Under the pieces are notes generated by a model. That model was given only the letters and a program-made list of their open reading frames with translations, was not told the origin of the DNA and searched no databases. Shown here piece by piece: positions 26,911 through 35,278 of a stretch of DNA of 64,000 bases (position 1 is the stretch's first letter; each line of letters opens with the position of its first letter). The position numbers were made by a program, and so were the translations under genes. Source of the DNA: Aquimarina sp. AU474 (GTDB lineage Bacteria; Bacteroidota; Bacteroidia; Flavobacteriales; Flavobacteriaceae); NCBI RefSeq assembly GCF_900312815.1, contig NZ_OMPE01000007.1, positions 186,001 through 250,000 on the forward strand, given 5' to 3'.

Positions 26911-26918
26911 CAAATATA
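26911..26918 (-). promoter_or_regulatory. -7 box of the peroxiredoxin gene
   Basis: Minus-strand TATATTTG matches TAnnTTTG, 44 bases before the ATG. No clear -33 TTG is seen, so it may need an activator such as OxyR (inference). Confidence 0.5.
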
Positions 26919-27088
26919 CATCGAGCCCAACAATTAAGAATAGTACTTTATTCTAATTATTTATATTTAAATAGTTTTTTCTAATCATAAATTAATTTTC
27001 TTATAAAAACTGAAACTTTCCTACAAAAAAGAAGATTCACCTACAAAAATTACGGATAAATTGCACTTTTTTTACGGTGAATTGCACT

Positions 27089-29380
27089 ATGTTTAATCTA
27101 TTTTCGTATTTTGGTCCACTAAACCAAGCAAGAATTATTCAATATTTGAAAAACTTTATTTGCCATATAACCCTTTTATTTCTAATAGGTTTTACCCAAA
27201 CGGTACAATCTCAAGCTCAAATAGTTACTGATAGCATTCAAATATATATTGAAAAAGCTATGAAGTTGCAAGAAGAGTATAAATATGAAGAGTCTATGGA
27301 GATGGCGAAAATTGCTCTTCAGAATGCCCAATACAATAATGACGACAAAAGTTTGGGTGATATCTATAATATTATTGCTAAGAATTATGAAATTAATGAT
27401 GAAGATATAAAAGCTCGAAGTAACTATGGTCGAGCGTTAATACATGCACGACACGCTAAAAGTCTTGCTTTACAAGCTGATCTTCATAATAATCTCGCTA
27501 GAGTTGATACCAAGCATAACCTTACAAGAGCAAAAGGAGTAACATCCTACAAAACATCTTATGAACTTGCGGTCAAATTAAATGATACCGTTAGAATGAT
27601 AAGGCCTTTATTGAATTTAGGCGAATACTATATTACTCGAAGTGATTTTGACAGCGCCTATGAATATCTTGACCCGGCTAGAGAACTCATTCATAAAAAA
27701 TCAACTAATCTAGTAAAAGCTAAATTAACTGGGTTGCTTGGAAAATATTTTCTTAATACCAGAAAATATGAAGAAGCTGAGGATTATATAGATCAAGCGA
27801 TTTCTTACTCCTTGAGTGAGACAAAAAATAAAAATAATAATAATGAACTAACTTCTAAATACTTTGAAGCCTTAGCTTCTGCTTACGAAACCAAATCTGA
27901 ATTGCATAGAAAGCAACAAGATTATCAAAAGGCATATACGTATCAGAAAAAACAATTTCAAAATATTCTAGAAGCTACCGAATACAAAAAGTTAGAAGAA
28001 CTTAGGCGAGCTAATATTAAATATGAGGTTGATAAATATAAAAATAGAGCTACAAAAGCTGAGAATGAGCAAAAAGAAAGTGAATCTGAAGTTCTAAAAT
28101 GGAGAATAAGTATCATTCTTGGTATTATTCTAATTTTAATCTCGATGGCTTTCTTAATTAGTTCGTATAAAAATAATATTCAAAAGAAAAGACTTAATAG
28201 TGACCTAATCGAAAAGAATAGAGAATTAATTAGTGCAAAAGAAACTGCAGAACAAGTATCTACACTTAAGTCTCAATTTATATCGACAGTAAGTCATGAG
28301 CTTAGAACACCTCTATATGGAGTAATTGGCTTAACATCTCTTTTAATGGAAAACCCTGAAGAGAAGAAGAAAACTGAATACCTAGAATCATTAAAGTTTT
28401 CTGGTGATTATCTCTTGGCTTTAATTAATGATGTATTACAATTAAGTAAAATTGAAACTAATGAGGTTAAGCTAGAAAAAGTTTCTTTTGATATTAGATC
28501 CCTACTAGAAGGAATCGTAAACTCGCTTCATACCAAACAAAAGAGTAATAATAATACGGTTCATATAGATATCGACCAAAGTATTAATACAACATTGCTT
28601 GGTGACTCTGTACGATTATCTCAAATACTCATCAATCTGATTGGTAATGCTCTTAAGTTTACAAAAAATGGGAATATTTGGGTTCAGGTAAAATCTCTTG
28701 ATGTGAAAGATGATAGTTATCTTTTACGTTTTGTGGTTAAAGATGATGGAATAGGAATACCTAAAAACAAACAACAATCAATTTTTGACAATTTTGCTCA
28801 AGTAAAAAATGAGAATCAAGAATATGAAGGAACTGGACTAGGCCTTGCTATTGTTAAAAAATTAATTCATCTTCATAAGAGTGATATTAAAATAAAAAGT
28901 CAAGAAGGTAAAGGGTCTGAATTCTATTTTGATTTATCTTATGAAAAAGCTGTAAAAGAACAAGAAATATCTTTAAAAACCGGAGAAAATCTTAGCATAG
29001 GAACAAGCAATTTTAATGTTCTTATTGTTGATGACAATAAAATAAATCAAATCGTAACTCAAAATATCCTCAAAAAGAAGGGGTATACCTGTAATATTGC
29101 TAGTAATGGTATGGATGCCATTAAGACAGTTAAAGATGAAAAATTTGATTTAGTATTAATGGATATTAATATGCCCGAAATGAATGGTCTCGAGGCTACA
29201 AAAGTGATTAGAACTTTTAATTCGCATTTACCGATTATTGCTTTAACCGCTGTTGAAGAGGGAGAAATTCGCAACCAGGCATTATCTGTAGGGATGAATG
29301 ATGTCATCATTAAACCATACGATACCCAACAGTTCTTTCAGACGATCATGAGAAATATCTCTAAAGTTAAGATGGCATAA
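27089..29380 (+). CDS. TPR-containing hybrid sensor histidine kinase
   Basis: A 763-residue hybrid two-component kinase. A signal or anchor helix lies near 22-38, then TPR-like helical repeats (about 50-290) in the periplasm, a membrane segment (WRISIILGIILILISMAFLI near 335), a coiled coil, HisKA with the phospho-accepting His in STVSHELRTPLYG, and HATPase_c with NLIGNALKFTKNG and GTGLGLAIVKKL. It ends with a receiver whose phospho-acceptor Asp is in LVLMDINMPEMNG. No partner regulator is adjacent. The frame can begin at GTG 27077, but ATG 27089 is a more usual start. The stimulus is unknown. Confidence 0.92.
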   Translation: MFNLFSYFGPLNQARIIQYLKNFICHITLLFLIGFTQTVQSQAQIVTDSIQIYIEKAMKLQEEYKYEESMEMAKIALQNAQYNNDDKSLGDIYNIIAKNYEINDEDIKARSNYGRALIHARHAKSLALQADLHNNLARVDTKHNLTRAKGVTSYKTSYELAVKLNDTVRMIRPLLNLGEYYITRSDFDSAYEYLDPARELIHKKSTNLVKAKLTGLLGKYFLNTRKYEEAEDYIDQAISYSLSETKNKNNNNELTSKYFEALASAYETKSELHRKQQDYQKAYTYQKKQFQNILEATEYKKLEELRRANIKYEVDKYKNRATKAENEQKESESEVLKWRISIILGIILILISMAFLISSYKNNIQKKRLNSDLIEKNRELISAKETAEQVSTLKSQFISTVSHELRTPLYGVIGLTSLLMENPEEKKKTEYLESLKFSGDYLLALINDVLQLSKIETNEVKLEKVSFDIRSLLEGIVNSLHTKQKSNNNTVHIDIDQSINTTLLGDSVRLSQILINLIGNALKFTKNGNIWVQVKSLDVKDDSYLLRFVVKDDGIGIPKNKQQSIFDNFAQVKNENQEYEGTGLGLAIVKKLIHLHKSDIKIKSQEGKGSEFYFDLSYEKAVKEQEISLKTGENLSIGTSNFNVLIVDDNKINQIVTQNILKKKGYTCNIASNGMDAIKTVKDEKFDLVLMDINMPEMNGLEATKVIRTFNSHLPIIALTAVEEGEIRNQALSVGMNDVIIKPYDTQQFFQTIMRNISKVKMA

Positions 29381-29414
29381 TTCTTTACTCTCCACCTCTA
29401 CTTCTTAATATTTT

Positions 29415-29433
29415 GCATTTAATTGTTAAATGC
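29415..29433. terminator. Inverted repeat after the hybrid kinase gene
   Basis: GCATTTAA-TTG-TTAAATGC, an 8-bp A/T-rich stem followed by a mixed T-rich stretch. A weak terminator at best. Confidence 0.4.
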
Positions 29434-29492
29434 TATTTGGTTTCTTTTGAATATCTTAATTTAGATGCAAAACACAAGATCATTACATTATT

Positions 29493-30662
29493 ATGAGTTC
29501 TAAAAAACCAGGTTTTAATACTGTTTGCACGCATATAGGAGAAATTGAGGACATACAATTTAAAGGTGCTATCTCACCTATTTATCTATCTACATCTTAT
29601 GCTTTTGAAGGAGTAGATACAAAACGATATCCAAGGTATTTTAACACCCCAAATCAAGAAGCACTTTGTAAAAAAATAGCTGCTCTCGAAAAAGGAGAGT
29701 CTTCTTTAATCTTTGGAAGCGGAATGGCCGCCATAAGCACTACACTATTCGCTTTTTTACAAAAAGGTGATCATATCGTATTACAAAGAACACTTTATGG
29801 AGGTACCGCCAATTTAATTAATGAAGAATTCGAAAAGTATGGAATAGAATTTTCTTATGTCGATTCTCAAAATGTAACAGGTTTTGAAGAAAAAATACAA
29901 CCCAATACAAAAGTTATATATATAGAAACGCCTTCTAATCCTTTATTAACCATTACCGATATGAAAGCTATTGCTGGATTAGCTAAGAAGAATGGAATCG
30001 TCTCTATGATAGATAATACTTTTGCGTCACCGGTAAATCAAAACCCTATTGAACTAGGAATTGATGTTGTATTACATTCTGCAACCAAATACCTAGGTGG
30101 ACACAGTGATATCCTTGCTGGTGCAGTAATCTCTACCGAACAAAATATAGATCAAATTTTTCAAGTAGCAAAGAACTTCGGAGGAAGTTTAAGTGACTTT
30201 ACAGTATGGATGTTAGAAAGAAGTATCAAAACACTAGGACTACGTGTTAAACGCCAAAACAAAACTGCATTAAAAATAGCCAAATGGCTTATAAAACAAG
30301 AAGATGTAACTGCTGTATATTATCCAGGGCTAAAATCTCATCCCGATTATGAAATCGCCAAGGAACAAATGCGTGGTTTTGGGGGGATGTTATCTTTTGA
30401 ATTGCATGAAGATATTGATGCTAGTAAATTTCAAAAAGAATTAAAACTCATTAAAAGCTCTATGAGTCTAGCAGGCGTAGAAAGCACCATGCTATCACCA
30501 TCTCTAACTTCGCATGCATTACTTACCGAAGAAGAAAGAAAAAATCAAGGAATAAAGGATGGGCTATTAAGATTTAGCATAGGAATTGAAGAAAAAGAAG
30601 ATCTTATTGAAGATATCCAACAAGCCATACAAAAAGTAAAAAAATTAGCATTACAATATTAA
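29493..30662 (+). CDS. Trans-sulfuration-family PLP enzyme (cystathionine gamma-synthase/lyase or methionine gamma-lyase)
   Basis: A 389-residue Cys/Met-metabolism PLP enzyme. It has FGSGMAAISTTLFAFL near 74-89, YIETPSNPLL near 150, the Asp that contacts PLP in MIDNTFASP, and the Schiff-base lysine in HSATKYLGGHSD near 196-207. Family members cannot be told apart safely by eye. The next gene, two bases downstream, is bshB1 for bacillithiol, which contains cysteine, so a role in cysteine supply is attractive but inferred. Confidence 0.88.
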   Translation: MSSKKPGFNTVCTHIGEIEDIQFKGAISPIYLSTSYAFEGVDTKRYPRYFNTPNQEALCKKIAALEKGESSLIFGSGMAAISTTLFAFLQKGDHIVLQRTLYGGTANLINEEFEKYGIEFSYVDSQNVTGFEEKIQPNTKVIYIETPSNPLLTITDMKAIAGLAKKNGIVSMIDNTFASPVNQNPIELGIDVVLHSATKYLGGHSDILAGAVISTEQNIDQIFQVAKNFGGSLSDFTVWMLERSIKTLGLRVKRQNKTALKIAKWLIKQEDVTAVYYPGLKSHPDYEIAKEQMRGFGGMLSFELHEDIDASKFQKELKLIKSSMSLAGVESTMLSPSLTSHALLTEEERKNQGIKDGLLRFSIGIEEKEDLIEDIQQAIQKVKKLALQY

Positions 30663-30664
30663 AT

Positions 30665-31381
30665 ATGAAATTAGATATTCTTGCCATAGGAGCGCATCCT
30701 GATGATGTAGAATTAAGTTGCTCTGGAACTATTGCAAAAGAAGTTCATAATGGAAAAAAAGTAGGAATACTTGACCTTACAAGAGGAGAATTGGGCACTA
30801 GAGGTACCCCAGAAATAAGAGATCAAGAAGCAAAAAATGCAGCCAAAATTTTGGGTGTTGCTACTCGGGAAAACCTTGGTTTTAGAGATGGCTTCTTTCT
30901 AAATGATGAAAAACATCAATTAGAGATCATTAAAATACTAAGAAAATATCGTCCGGAGATTGTATTATGTAATGCCATTGATGATAGACATATCGATCAT
31001 GGAAAAGGTAGTAAGTTAACTAGCGACGCCTGTTTTTTATCAGGATTAAGAAAGATTGAAACCACTTATAATGGAGCATCACAAGAAGCTTGGAGACCAA
31101 AGCATGTATATCATTACATCCAATGGAAAAATCTTACCCCAGATTTTGTAGTAGACATTAGTGGTCACATGGATCAAAAAATGAAAAGTGTTGAAGCATA
31201 TGAGTCACAATTTTATGATGCGGGCAGTAAAGAACCCTCTACACCTATCTCTAGCAAGAACTTTTTAGACAGCATACAATACCGAGCAGCCGATTTAGGT
31301 CGAATTATTGGCGTACAATACGCCGAAGGTTTTACTGTAGAACGCTCTGTAGCAGTAGATTCAATTTTTAATTTAATTTAA
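30665..31381 (+). CDS. bshB1: Bacillithiol biosynthesis deacetylase BshB1
   Basis: A 238-residue zinc-dependent LmbE-family deacetylase. The metal motif is GAHPDDVE near 8-15, followed by LDLTRGELGTRGTPEIR and the HIDHGKGSKL stretch near 109-118, all typical of BshB1. It removes acetyl from GlcNAc-malate, the second step in bacillithiol synthesis, the glutathione substitute of Bacteroidota and Firmicutes. It starts two bases after the trans-sulfuration gene, so the two are almost surely co-transcribed. The BshA and BshC genes are not in the window. Confidence 0.93.
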   Translation: MKLDILAIGAHPDDVELSCSGTIAKEVHNGKKVGILDLTRGELGTRGTPEIRDQEAKNAAKILGVATRENLGFRDGFFLNDEKHQLEIIKILRKYRPEIVLCNAIDDRHIDHGKGSKLTSDACFLSGLRKIETTYNGASQEAWRPKHVYHYIQWKNLTPDFVVDISGHMDQKMKSVEAYESQFYDAGSKEPSTPISSKNFLDSIQYRAADLGRIIGVQYAEGFTVERSVAVDSIFNLI

Positions 31382-31393
31382 TGCAAAAAATTG

Positions 31394-31424
31394 TTTGTAG
31401 AAATGTAGAAATACTTTATTTTTG
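31394..31424 (+). promoter_or_regulatory. Promoter of tRNA-His
   Basis: TTTG (31394-31397), 19 bases, then TATTTTTG (31417-31424): a complete match to the flavobacterial TTG-N17-23-TAnnTTTG promoter. Transcription should start about 10 bases before the tRNA. It is the best full promoter match in the window. Confidence 0.78.
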
Positions 31425-31441
31425 CTGCCTGAAATTAAATG

Positions 31442-31518
31442 GTGGTTGTAGCTCAGTTGGTTAGAGCATTGGTTTGTGGTACCAAGGGTCGCGGGTTCGA
31501 ATCCCGTCTTCCACCCCA
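31442..31518 (+). tRNA. tRNA-His (GTG)
   Basis: Cloverleaf visible. The D-arm is GCTCAGTTGGTTAGAGC. The anticodon stem TTGGT/ACCAA encloses loop TTGTGGT with anticodon GTG at 31476-31478. The T-arm is GCGGG-TTCGAAT-CCCGT. The discriminator C at 31515 can pair with G at 31441 (position -1), the histidine identity element. CCA is encoded at 31516-31518. The acceptor stem GTGGTTG/CTTCCAC has two U-U mismatches, which I recall as common in Bacteroidota tRNA-His. Confidence 0.93.
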
Positions 31519-31523
31519 TAATG

Positions 31524-31552
31524 AAAAAAGCCCTTCTTAGAAGGGCTTTTTT
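31524..31552. terminator. Bidirectional terminator after tRNA-His
   Basis: GCCCTTC-TTA-GAAGGGC (31530-31546) with six A before and six T after. It serves tRNA-His and the convergent M28 peptidase gene. Confidence 0.92.
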
Positions 31553-31573
31553 ATTTTACAATATCTTCTATTT

Positions 31574-32632
31574 CTATTTCTTTTCTTTCGCTCCGTCAAC
31601 CACTATTCTTTCTGATCGATTTGCTACTTCCCAAGCAGTATAAAATACCAATTGCGCACGTTTTGCCATTAAATCGTATTCTATCTTATCTGGCGTGTCA
31701 CTTGGCTTATGATAGTCCTCATGCACTCCGTTAAAATAAAATATAATAGGTACATTATGCTTAGCAAAATTATAATGATCACTTCTAAAATAAAATCGAT
31801 TAGGATCGTTTTCGGCATTATATGTATAGTCCAAATCGAGTTTGGTATACTTAGTATTTGCCTCTTCGCTTATTTCATGTAATTCGGTACTTAATCGATC
31901 ACTACCTATTAGATACACATAATTGTTTTTATCCTCGTCTTCGTGCTTTTCATCAATTCGACCAATCATATCAATATTCAAATCGGTTACTGTATTTTCT
32001 AAAGGGAAAACAGGATTTTCTGTATAAAACCTAGAACCGTATAATCCTTTTTCCTCACCTGTAACATGTAAAAAAAGTATAGATCGTTTAGGGCCATTAC
32101 CATCTTTTTTGGCTTGTATAAAGGCATCGGCTATTTCTAATAAGCTTACTGTTCCCGATCCATCATCATCAGCACCATTGTAAATATTACCACTACTATC
32201 CTTACCCACATGATCATAATGTGCAGAAAGCACAACTATTTCTTCAGGTTTTTCTGTGCCTTCTATAAAAGCTAATACATTCTCTGAAGCTTGAATATCT
32301 CCTCTAAAATAGCTTTTAGGTATTTCTTGAAAATAATCATCACCTCCAAGCGGTGAAGGTATACCCATACGCTGGTATTGCTTTTTTAGGTATTCTGCTG
32401 CTTTCTTTTGACCAGGTTCTCCGGTATCTCGCCCTTCAAAATCGTCTCCCGCAAAAGTGTACAAATAGTCTTTTAGCTCTTTTGCTGTGATACTTTCGGC
32501 ATATGTTATTACCGTAGATTCAGTATTAGCATTAGGTTTTGGATCTAATGTCGTTTTACTAGTTGATGAACTTTGAGAAGTTCCGCAACAAGAAATTATA
32601 AAAGATCCAAGAATGATAAGAGTGTTTTTCAT
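31574..32632 (-). CDS. M28-family zinc aminopeptidase lipoprotein
   Basis: A 352-residue exported peptidase. The ATG at 32632 begins a lipoprotein signal, MKNTLIILGSFIISC, with C15 as the likely lipid site; the frame extends 15 codons further upstream but loses this signal. M28 zinc ligands are visible: SAHYDHVG, NGADDDGSG, TGEEKGLYGSRFY and the late SDHYNFAKHNVP. Members remove N-terminal residues from peptides, here probably at the envelope. Single gene between two tRNA genes. Confidence 0.92.
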   Translation of the reverse strand: MKNTLIILGSFIISCCGTSQSSSTSKTTLDPKPNANTESTVITYAESITAKELKDYLYTFAGDDFEGRDTGEPGQKKAAEYLKKQYQRMGIPSPLGGDDYFQEIPKSYFRGDIQASENVLAFIEGTEKPEEIVVLSAHYDHVGKDSSGNIYNGADDDGSGTVSLLEIADAFIQAKKDGNGPKRSILFLHVTGEEKGLYGSRFYTENPVFPLENTVTDLNIDMIGRIDEKHEDEDKNNYVYLIGSDRLSTELHEISEEANTKYTKLDLDYTYNAENDPNRFYFRSDHYNFAKHNVPIIFYFNGVHEDYHKPSDTPDKIEYDLMAKRAQLVFYTAWEVANRSERIVVDGAKEKK

Positions 32633-32757
32633 GCAATTATTTAATTTAGAGTGCACAAGATACTTAATTCCTCTCATATGTTTGTAAGATTTTTTGGTGA
32701 CACAAAAAAACCTTTAAAATTATTTTAAAATATTCTTTTTAGAATTAAAAAAGGTTT

Positions 32758-32765
32758 TATATTTG
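32758..32765 (+). promoter_or_regulatory. -7 box of tRNA-Ser
   Basis: TATATTTG matches TAnnTTTG and ends 38 bases before the mature tRNA. The -33 element is not clear. Confidence 0.55.
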
Positions 32766-32803
32766 CACCCGCATTCAGGGAATACCTGATGAGACTAAAC
32801 ACT

Positions 32804-32888
32804 GGAGAAATGGCAGAGTGGTCGAATGCGGCAGTCTTGAAAACTGTTGAGGGTCACACCTCCGGGGGTTCGAATCCCTCTTTCTCCG
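32804..32888 (+). tRNA. tRNA-Ser (TGA)
   Basis: Class II tRNA: acceptor GGAGAAA/TTTCTCC, anticodon stem GCAGT/ACTGT with loop CTTGAAA giving anticodon TGA at 32838-32840, a long variable arm (TGAGGGTCACACCTCC region) and a T-arm with GTTCGAAT. Discriminator G at 32888; CCA is not encoded. The accessory region starts right after this gene. Confidence 0.94.
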
Positions 32889-32890
32889 CA

Positions 32891-32926
32891 AAAAGCCTTG
32901 TAATCTTTGATTTTCAAGGCTTTTTT
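32891..32926 (+). terminator. Terminator after tRNA-Ser
   Basis: AAAAGCCTTG ... CAAGGCTTTTTT with a 14-base loop (stem 32895-32900 with 32915-32920, extended by A-T pairs) and a T-run. Confidence 0.8.
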
Positions 32927-33031
32927 AGTTCTTAAGCATTCCATACAAAGGCATAATAACTTTAAATTGAATATTGTATTACATAGTAACCCATCTGCGG
33001 TAATTATGAATACTTAGTAATAATACGCATG

Positions 33032-33241
33032 CTAGGGCTTTTCTTCATTGTTTCCCGCTTCACTAGACTCATTACCTATGGGTGTTTGAAATACATTGAA
33101 TCCTATCCCAAAACCTAACCATACATCTCCATTATGATCCCATTGATATGTCGGATTGTTGTTTATATAATCAACACCTGTATACAATCCTACTTGCACC
33201 CGTTTATACTCCCCTTCTAACAATTTTAGACCTTTTATATC
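33032..33241 (-). pseudogene. 3' remnant of an outer-membrane beta-barrel protein gene
   Basis: The frame reads KLLEGEYKRVQVGLYTGVDY, then NNPTYQWDHNGDVWLGF, GIGFNVF and an acidic tail ending NNEEKP. Alternating aromatic strands ending in a terminal aromatic are typical of the last strands of a Bacteroidota outer-membrane protein. It has no signal peptide or ATG (the longest frame starts at TTG) and an in-frame TAA lies immediately upstream. The same frame, read upstream through two stops, runs into the 21-bp repeat array, so both may derive from one dead gene. Confidence 0.6.
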
Positions 33242-33259
33242 TTACGTTATCTATAAAAC

Positions 33260-33448
33260 ACCTTCTGTTGGGCCATATTGACCTTCTATTGGGCCATGTT
33301 GACCCAAATTTAGACACTGAAAGCCTAATTTTGAGTGTTGCATGTCTAATTTTGAGTGTTCCATGCCTAATTTTGAGTGTTCAGAGTCTAATTTTGAGTC
33401 TCTTTGCTTTAATTATGGGTATTCAAGGTCTAATTTTTCGTCTTTTTG
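33260..33448. repeat. Array of nine 21-bp units
   Basis: Nine consecutive 21-base units with no spacers. Six share the core TAATTTTGAGTGTT or degenerate versions, one is divergent, and the two leftmost share CTTCTRTTGGGCCATRTTG. On the minus strand they read as seven-residue repeats: QKDEKLD, LEYP-stop-LK, QRDSKLD, SEHSKLG, MEHSKLD, MQHSKLG, FQCLNLG, QHGPIEG, QYGPTEG. The phase of three is kept throughout, and it is the same frame as the outer-membrane-protein remnant. On the plus strand they read LILSVxC. Looks like a decayed heptapeptide-repeat coding region. Confidence 0.8.
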
Positions 33449-33498
33449 GCCCAAAACTTCATTAAAAAGATCCAACAGGAGGTGTTTGTAGGTATTTG

Positions 33499-33558
33499 TA
33501 GCTGTCTTATATATTTACTTACTCATACCGACACTCGTCTCAGACGAGCGCTAGCGGG
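33499..33558 (+). repeat. 60-bp direct repeat, left copy (REP-like hairpin inside)
   Basis: Identical over 60 bases to 41337-41396, same orientation; the flanking bases differ on both sides. It contains the perfect hairpin CTCGTCT-C-AGACGAG followed by the palindrome CGCTAGCG. I see no integrase or transposase. It may be a dispersed REP-type element or a trace of the event that placed the intervening 7.8 kb here. Confidence 0.95.
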
Positions 33559-33661
33559 GAATACTTACAAAAGAAAAACTACTCCCCCTTAAAAAGATAT
33601 TTATTGGTTTAATTAACAAATACTCTAGCTTTGAGCATGATGAGTTCAAATATTTTCGTAG

Positions 33662-33716
33662 TCAAGGATCTTGGAAAAAGTTTCGAATTTGATCTGATAA
33701 AACAAACTATTTCCTA
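33662..33716 (-). repeat. Decayed copy of the 3' end of the 34219-35277 gene
   Basis: About 52 of 56 bases match 34174-34228. On the minus strand it reads stop-CQMVQGFRK-stop, matching the YQTVQAFRKYRK C-terminus of the membrane protein encoded at 34219-35277, followed by the same 3' untranslated sequence. It shows that a paralogue once ended here. Confidence 0.8.
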
Positions 33717-33761
33717 AATCCTTGTACCATTTGACATTAATATCTTTAAAGTGTATATAGA

Positions 33762-33998
33762 TTAGTTTGGAGTTGGTTCTCCGTTTCCTCCACCACCTAT
33801 ATTTTCAAAACAATAACCGCAAAGATCTCCATAATCGTTTACACATTGTATTGTAATAGACAATAGATCTCCTCCTCCCATATATCTAGCAGTAGTACCA
33901 TTCGTTAATACACATACAACCCCTCCCCCTCGAATTGTGCTTTTTTCTTCACGATCTAGATTTCTAAATTTCCCCTTTAGTTCATTTAACTTTTTCAT
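33762..33998 (-). CDS. GG-leader peptide, bacteriocin/RiPP-type precursor
   Basis: A 78-residue small peptide. The first 25 residues (MKKLNELKGKFRNLDREEKS then TIRGG) resemble the bacteriocin-type double-glycine leader of Bacteroidota, with cleavage expected after GG. The predicted mature part is Gly-rich with four Cys (VVCVL, IQCVN, LCGYCF) and ends GNGEPTPN. Such leaders are cut and exported by C39 peptidase ABC transporters; none is in the window. A second GG-leader peptide with a different core lies at 40941-41129. Function unknown: antimicrobial, signal or modified peptide. Confidence 0.75.
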   Translation of the reverse strand: MKKLNELKGKFRNLDREEKSTIRGGGVVCVLTNGTTARYMGGGDLLSITIQCVNDYGDLCGYCFENIGGGGNGEPTPN

Positions 33999-34173
33999 TC
34001 ATACAGGTTTTAATGTTAATATATTCTAAATGTATAATAAGTTCTCAAAAGGCATCTAACCTTATTAATTGGTTAACAATCTTTTAACTTATGAATTTCA
34101 ATCCCAAAGTATGTCTTCTTTAGCATATGTTAAACTTAATCATAGTCATAAATTGTATTATAAATTAATGTAA

Positions 34174-34228
34174 TCAAGGATCTTGGAAAAGGTTTCCTAT
34201 TTGATCTGATAAAACAAACTATTTTCTA
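34174..34228 (-). repeat. Parental copy of the duplicated 3' end
   Basis: Covers the last codons, the TAG stop (34219-34221) and 45 bases downstream of the pentapeptide-like membrane gene. Paired with 33662-33716. Confidence 0.8.
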
Positions 34229-35277
34229 TACTTCCTAAAGGCCTGTACCGTTTGATATATGCCGTAGAAAATCAATATTTTTGTAGTAAAATGTAAAAGG
34301 TAATGCCAGATATTGGCATTATTATCTTCTAAAAAATCTATTCGATAAATTGGCGCAAAATTTCCAAACACTATTTTTAAATAATCAGGAGAAATAGATG
34401 AATAATCATATGGTCCTGGAAAAAATGAGCAATACAAGATAAATGAACCCAAGACATTTATCATAATGGTCCATGTTGCCGCTCTTAACCAATTAATACC
34501 AAATTCATTAGAACTTAAATTTAAAGACAAAAGAACTTTTTCACTAATTGATTCACCCAATCTTGTATTTCTCATTAAATCGGAAAACACTATTTTTTGC
34601 TCACATGATGCCGCATTTAACTCATCAAAGGTATTGCCATCTTCCTTAAACCTTAGCTTTAGTTTTCTTATATCTACAAGATCACTTTTTGTTGCACTAC
34701 TAATATTAATATACCTTAATCGAAACTCATCTAATAATTGATGATCTATTTTTATTCTTCTTTTTACAGTCAAATTATTAATATGATAAATTTTTTGAAG
34801 CTTTGGTTCATCATGAGATCTCTCAACGACAAATTCATCGCACATTACTTTCTTAATCCTACATTCTCGCCATTCTGAAAAAAAAGTAATTTTTAAATAT
34901 TTAATAATACAATTTTCTATGATTATAGGATTCAACCAACCCTTAACTTCCATAAAGTATATTTCCGAAGAGCGAATAAAAACATAATTTATTAAGTAAC
35001 CACTATGAGGATTAAGTTCTAAATCTACCCCTTTCATTTTAGAGCTTTTAATATCCAAACTTACTAACAGGTCAACATCTTCCGGTTTATCATAATCTTT
35101 TATTTTTAAGATTTTAAAGAGAACATCAACATTGAAAACCACATCTACATTTGCGTTTTCAATAATCAATTCTAGTTTTATATACTTTTTATTTTTACCA
35201 CGAGTTGGTCCTGTATATTCAGTTAATTCGAAATATTCTGCAAACTCAGAAACGGTAGTTATCTTTTTTTTAATCAT
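34219..35277 (-). CDS. Pentapeptide-like membrane protein of unknown function
   Basis: A 352-residue protein I do not recognise. Residues about 70-160 have the loose five-residue rhythm of pentapeptide repeats (for example IIIENCIIKYLKITFFSEW, then ECRIKKVMCDEFVVE). Then comes a charged helical stretch and, from about 255, NEFGINWLRAATWTIMINVL and two hydrophobic segments with YLKIVFGNFAPIYRIDF between them, ending in a basic tail. A similar ending (helix, NxxGxNW, two membrane segments) occurs in Bacteroidota pentapeptide membrane proteins. Last gene of a minus-strand group with DUF2158 and AbiH. A truncated second copy of its 3' end lies downstream. Confidence 0.7.
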   Translation of the reverse strand: MIKKKITTVSEFAEYFELTEYTGPTRGKNKKYIKLELIIENANVDVVFNVDVLFKILKIKDYDKPEDVDLLVSLDIKSSKMKGVDLELNPHSGYLINYVFIRSSEIYFMEVKGWLNPIIIENCIIKYLKITFFSEWRECRIKKVMCDEFVVERSHDEPKLQKIYHINNLTVKRRIKIDHQLLDEFRLRYINISSATKSDLVDIRKLKLRFKEDGNTFDELNAASCEQKIVFSDLMRNTRLGESISEKVLLSLNLSSNEFGINWLRAATWTIMINVLGSFILYCSFFPGPYDYSSISPDYLKIVFGNFAPIYRIDFLEDNNANIWHYLLHFTTKILIFYGIYQTVQAFRKYRK

Positions 35278-35278
35278 T

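Noticed and set aside
26506..26937. 143-residue plus-strand frame
   Set aside because: Antisense to the 2-Cys peroxiredoxin gene, which has both redox cysteines in the proper contexts.
33260..33448. CRISPR array
   Set aside because: The 21-bp units are contiguous with no spacers, and no cas genes are present.
33148..33465. 105-residue plus-strand frame with LILSVxC heptads
   Set aside because: Half of it is antisense to the outer-membrane-protein remnant; the minus-strand frame links the repeats to a recognisable protein end, so the plus frame is probably a shadow of the 21-bp period.
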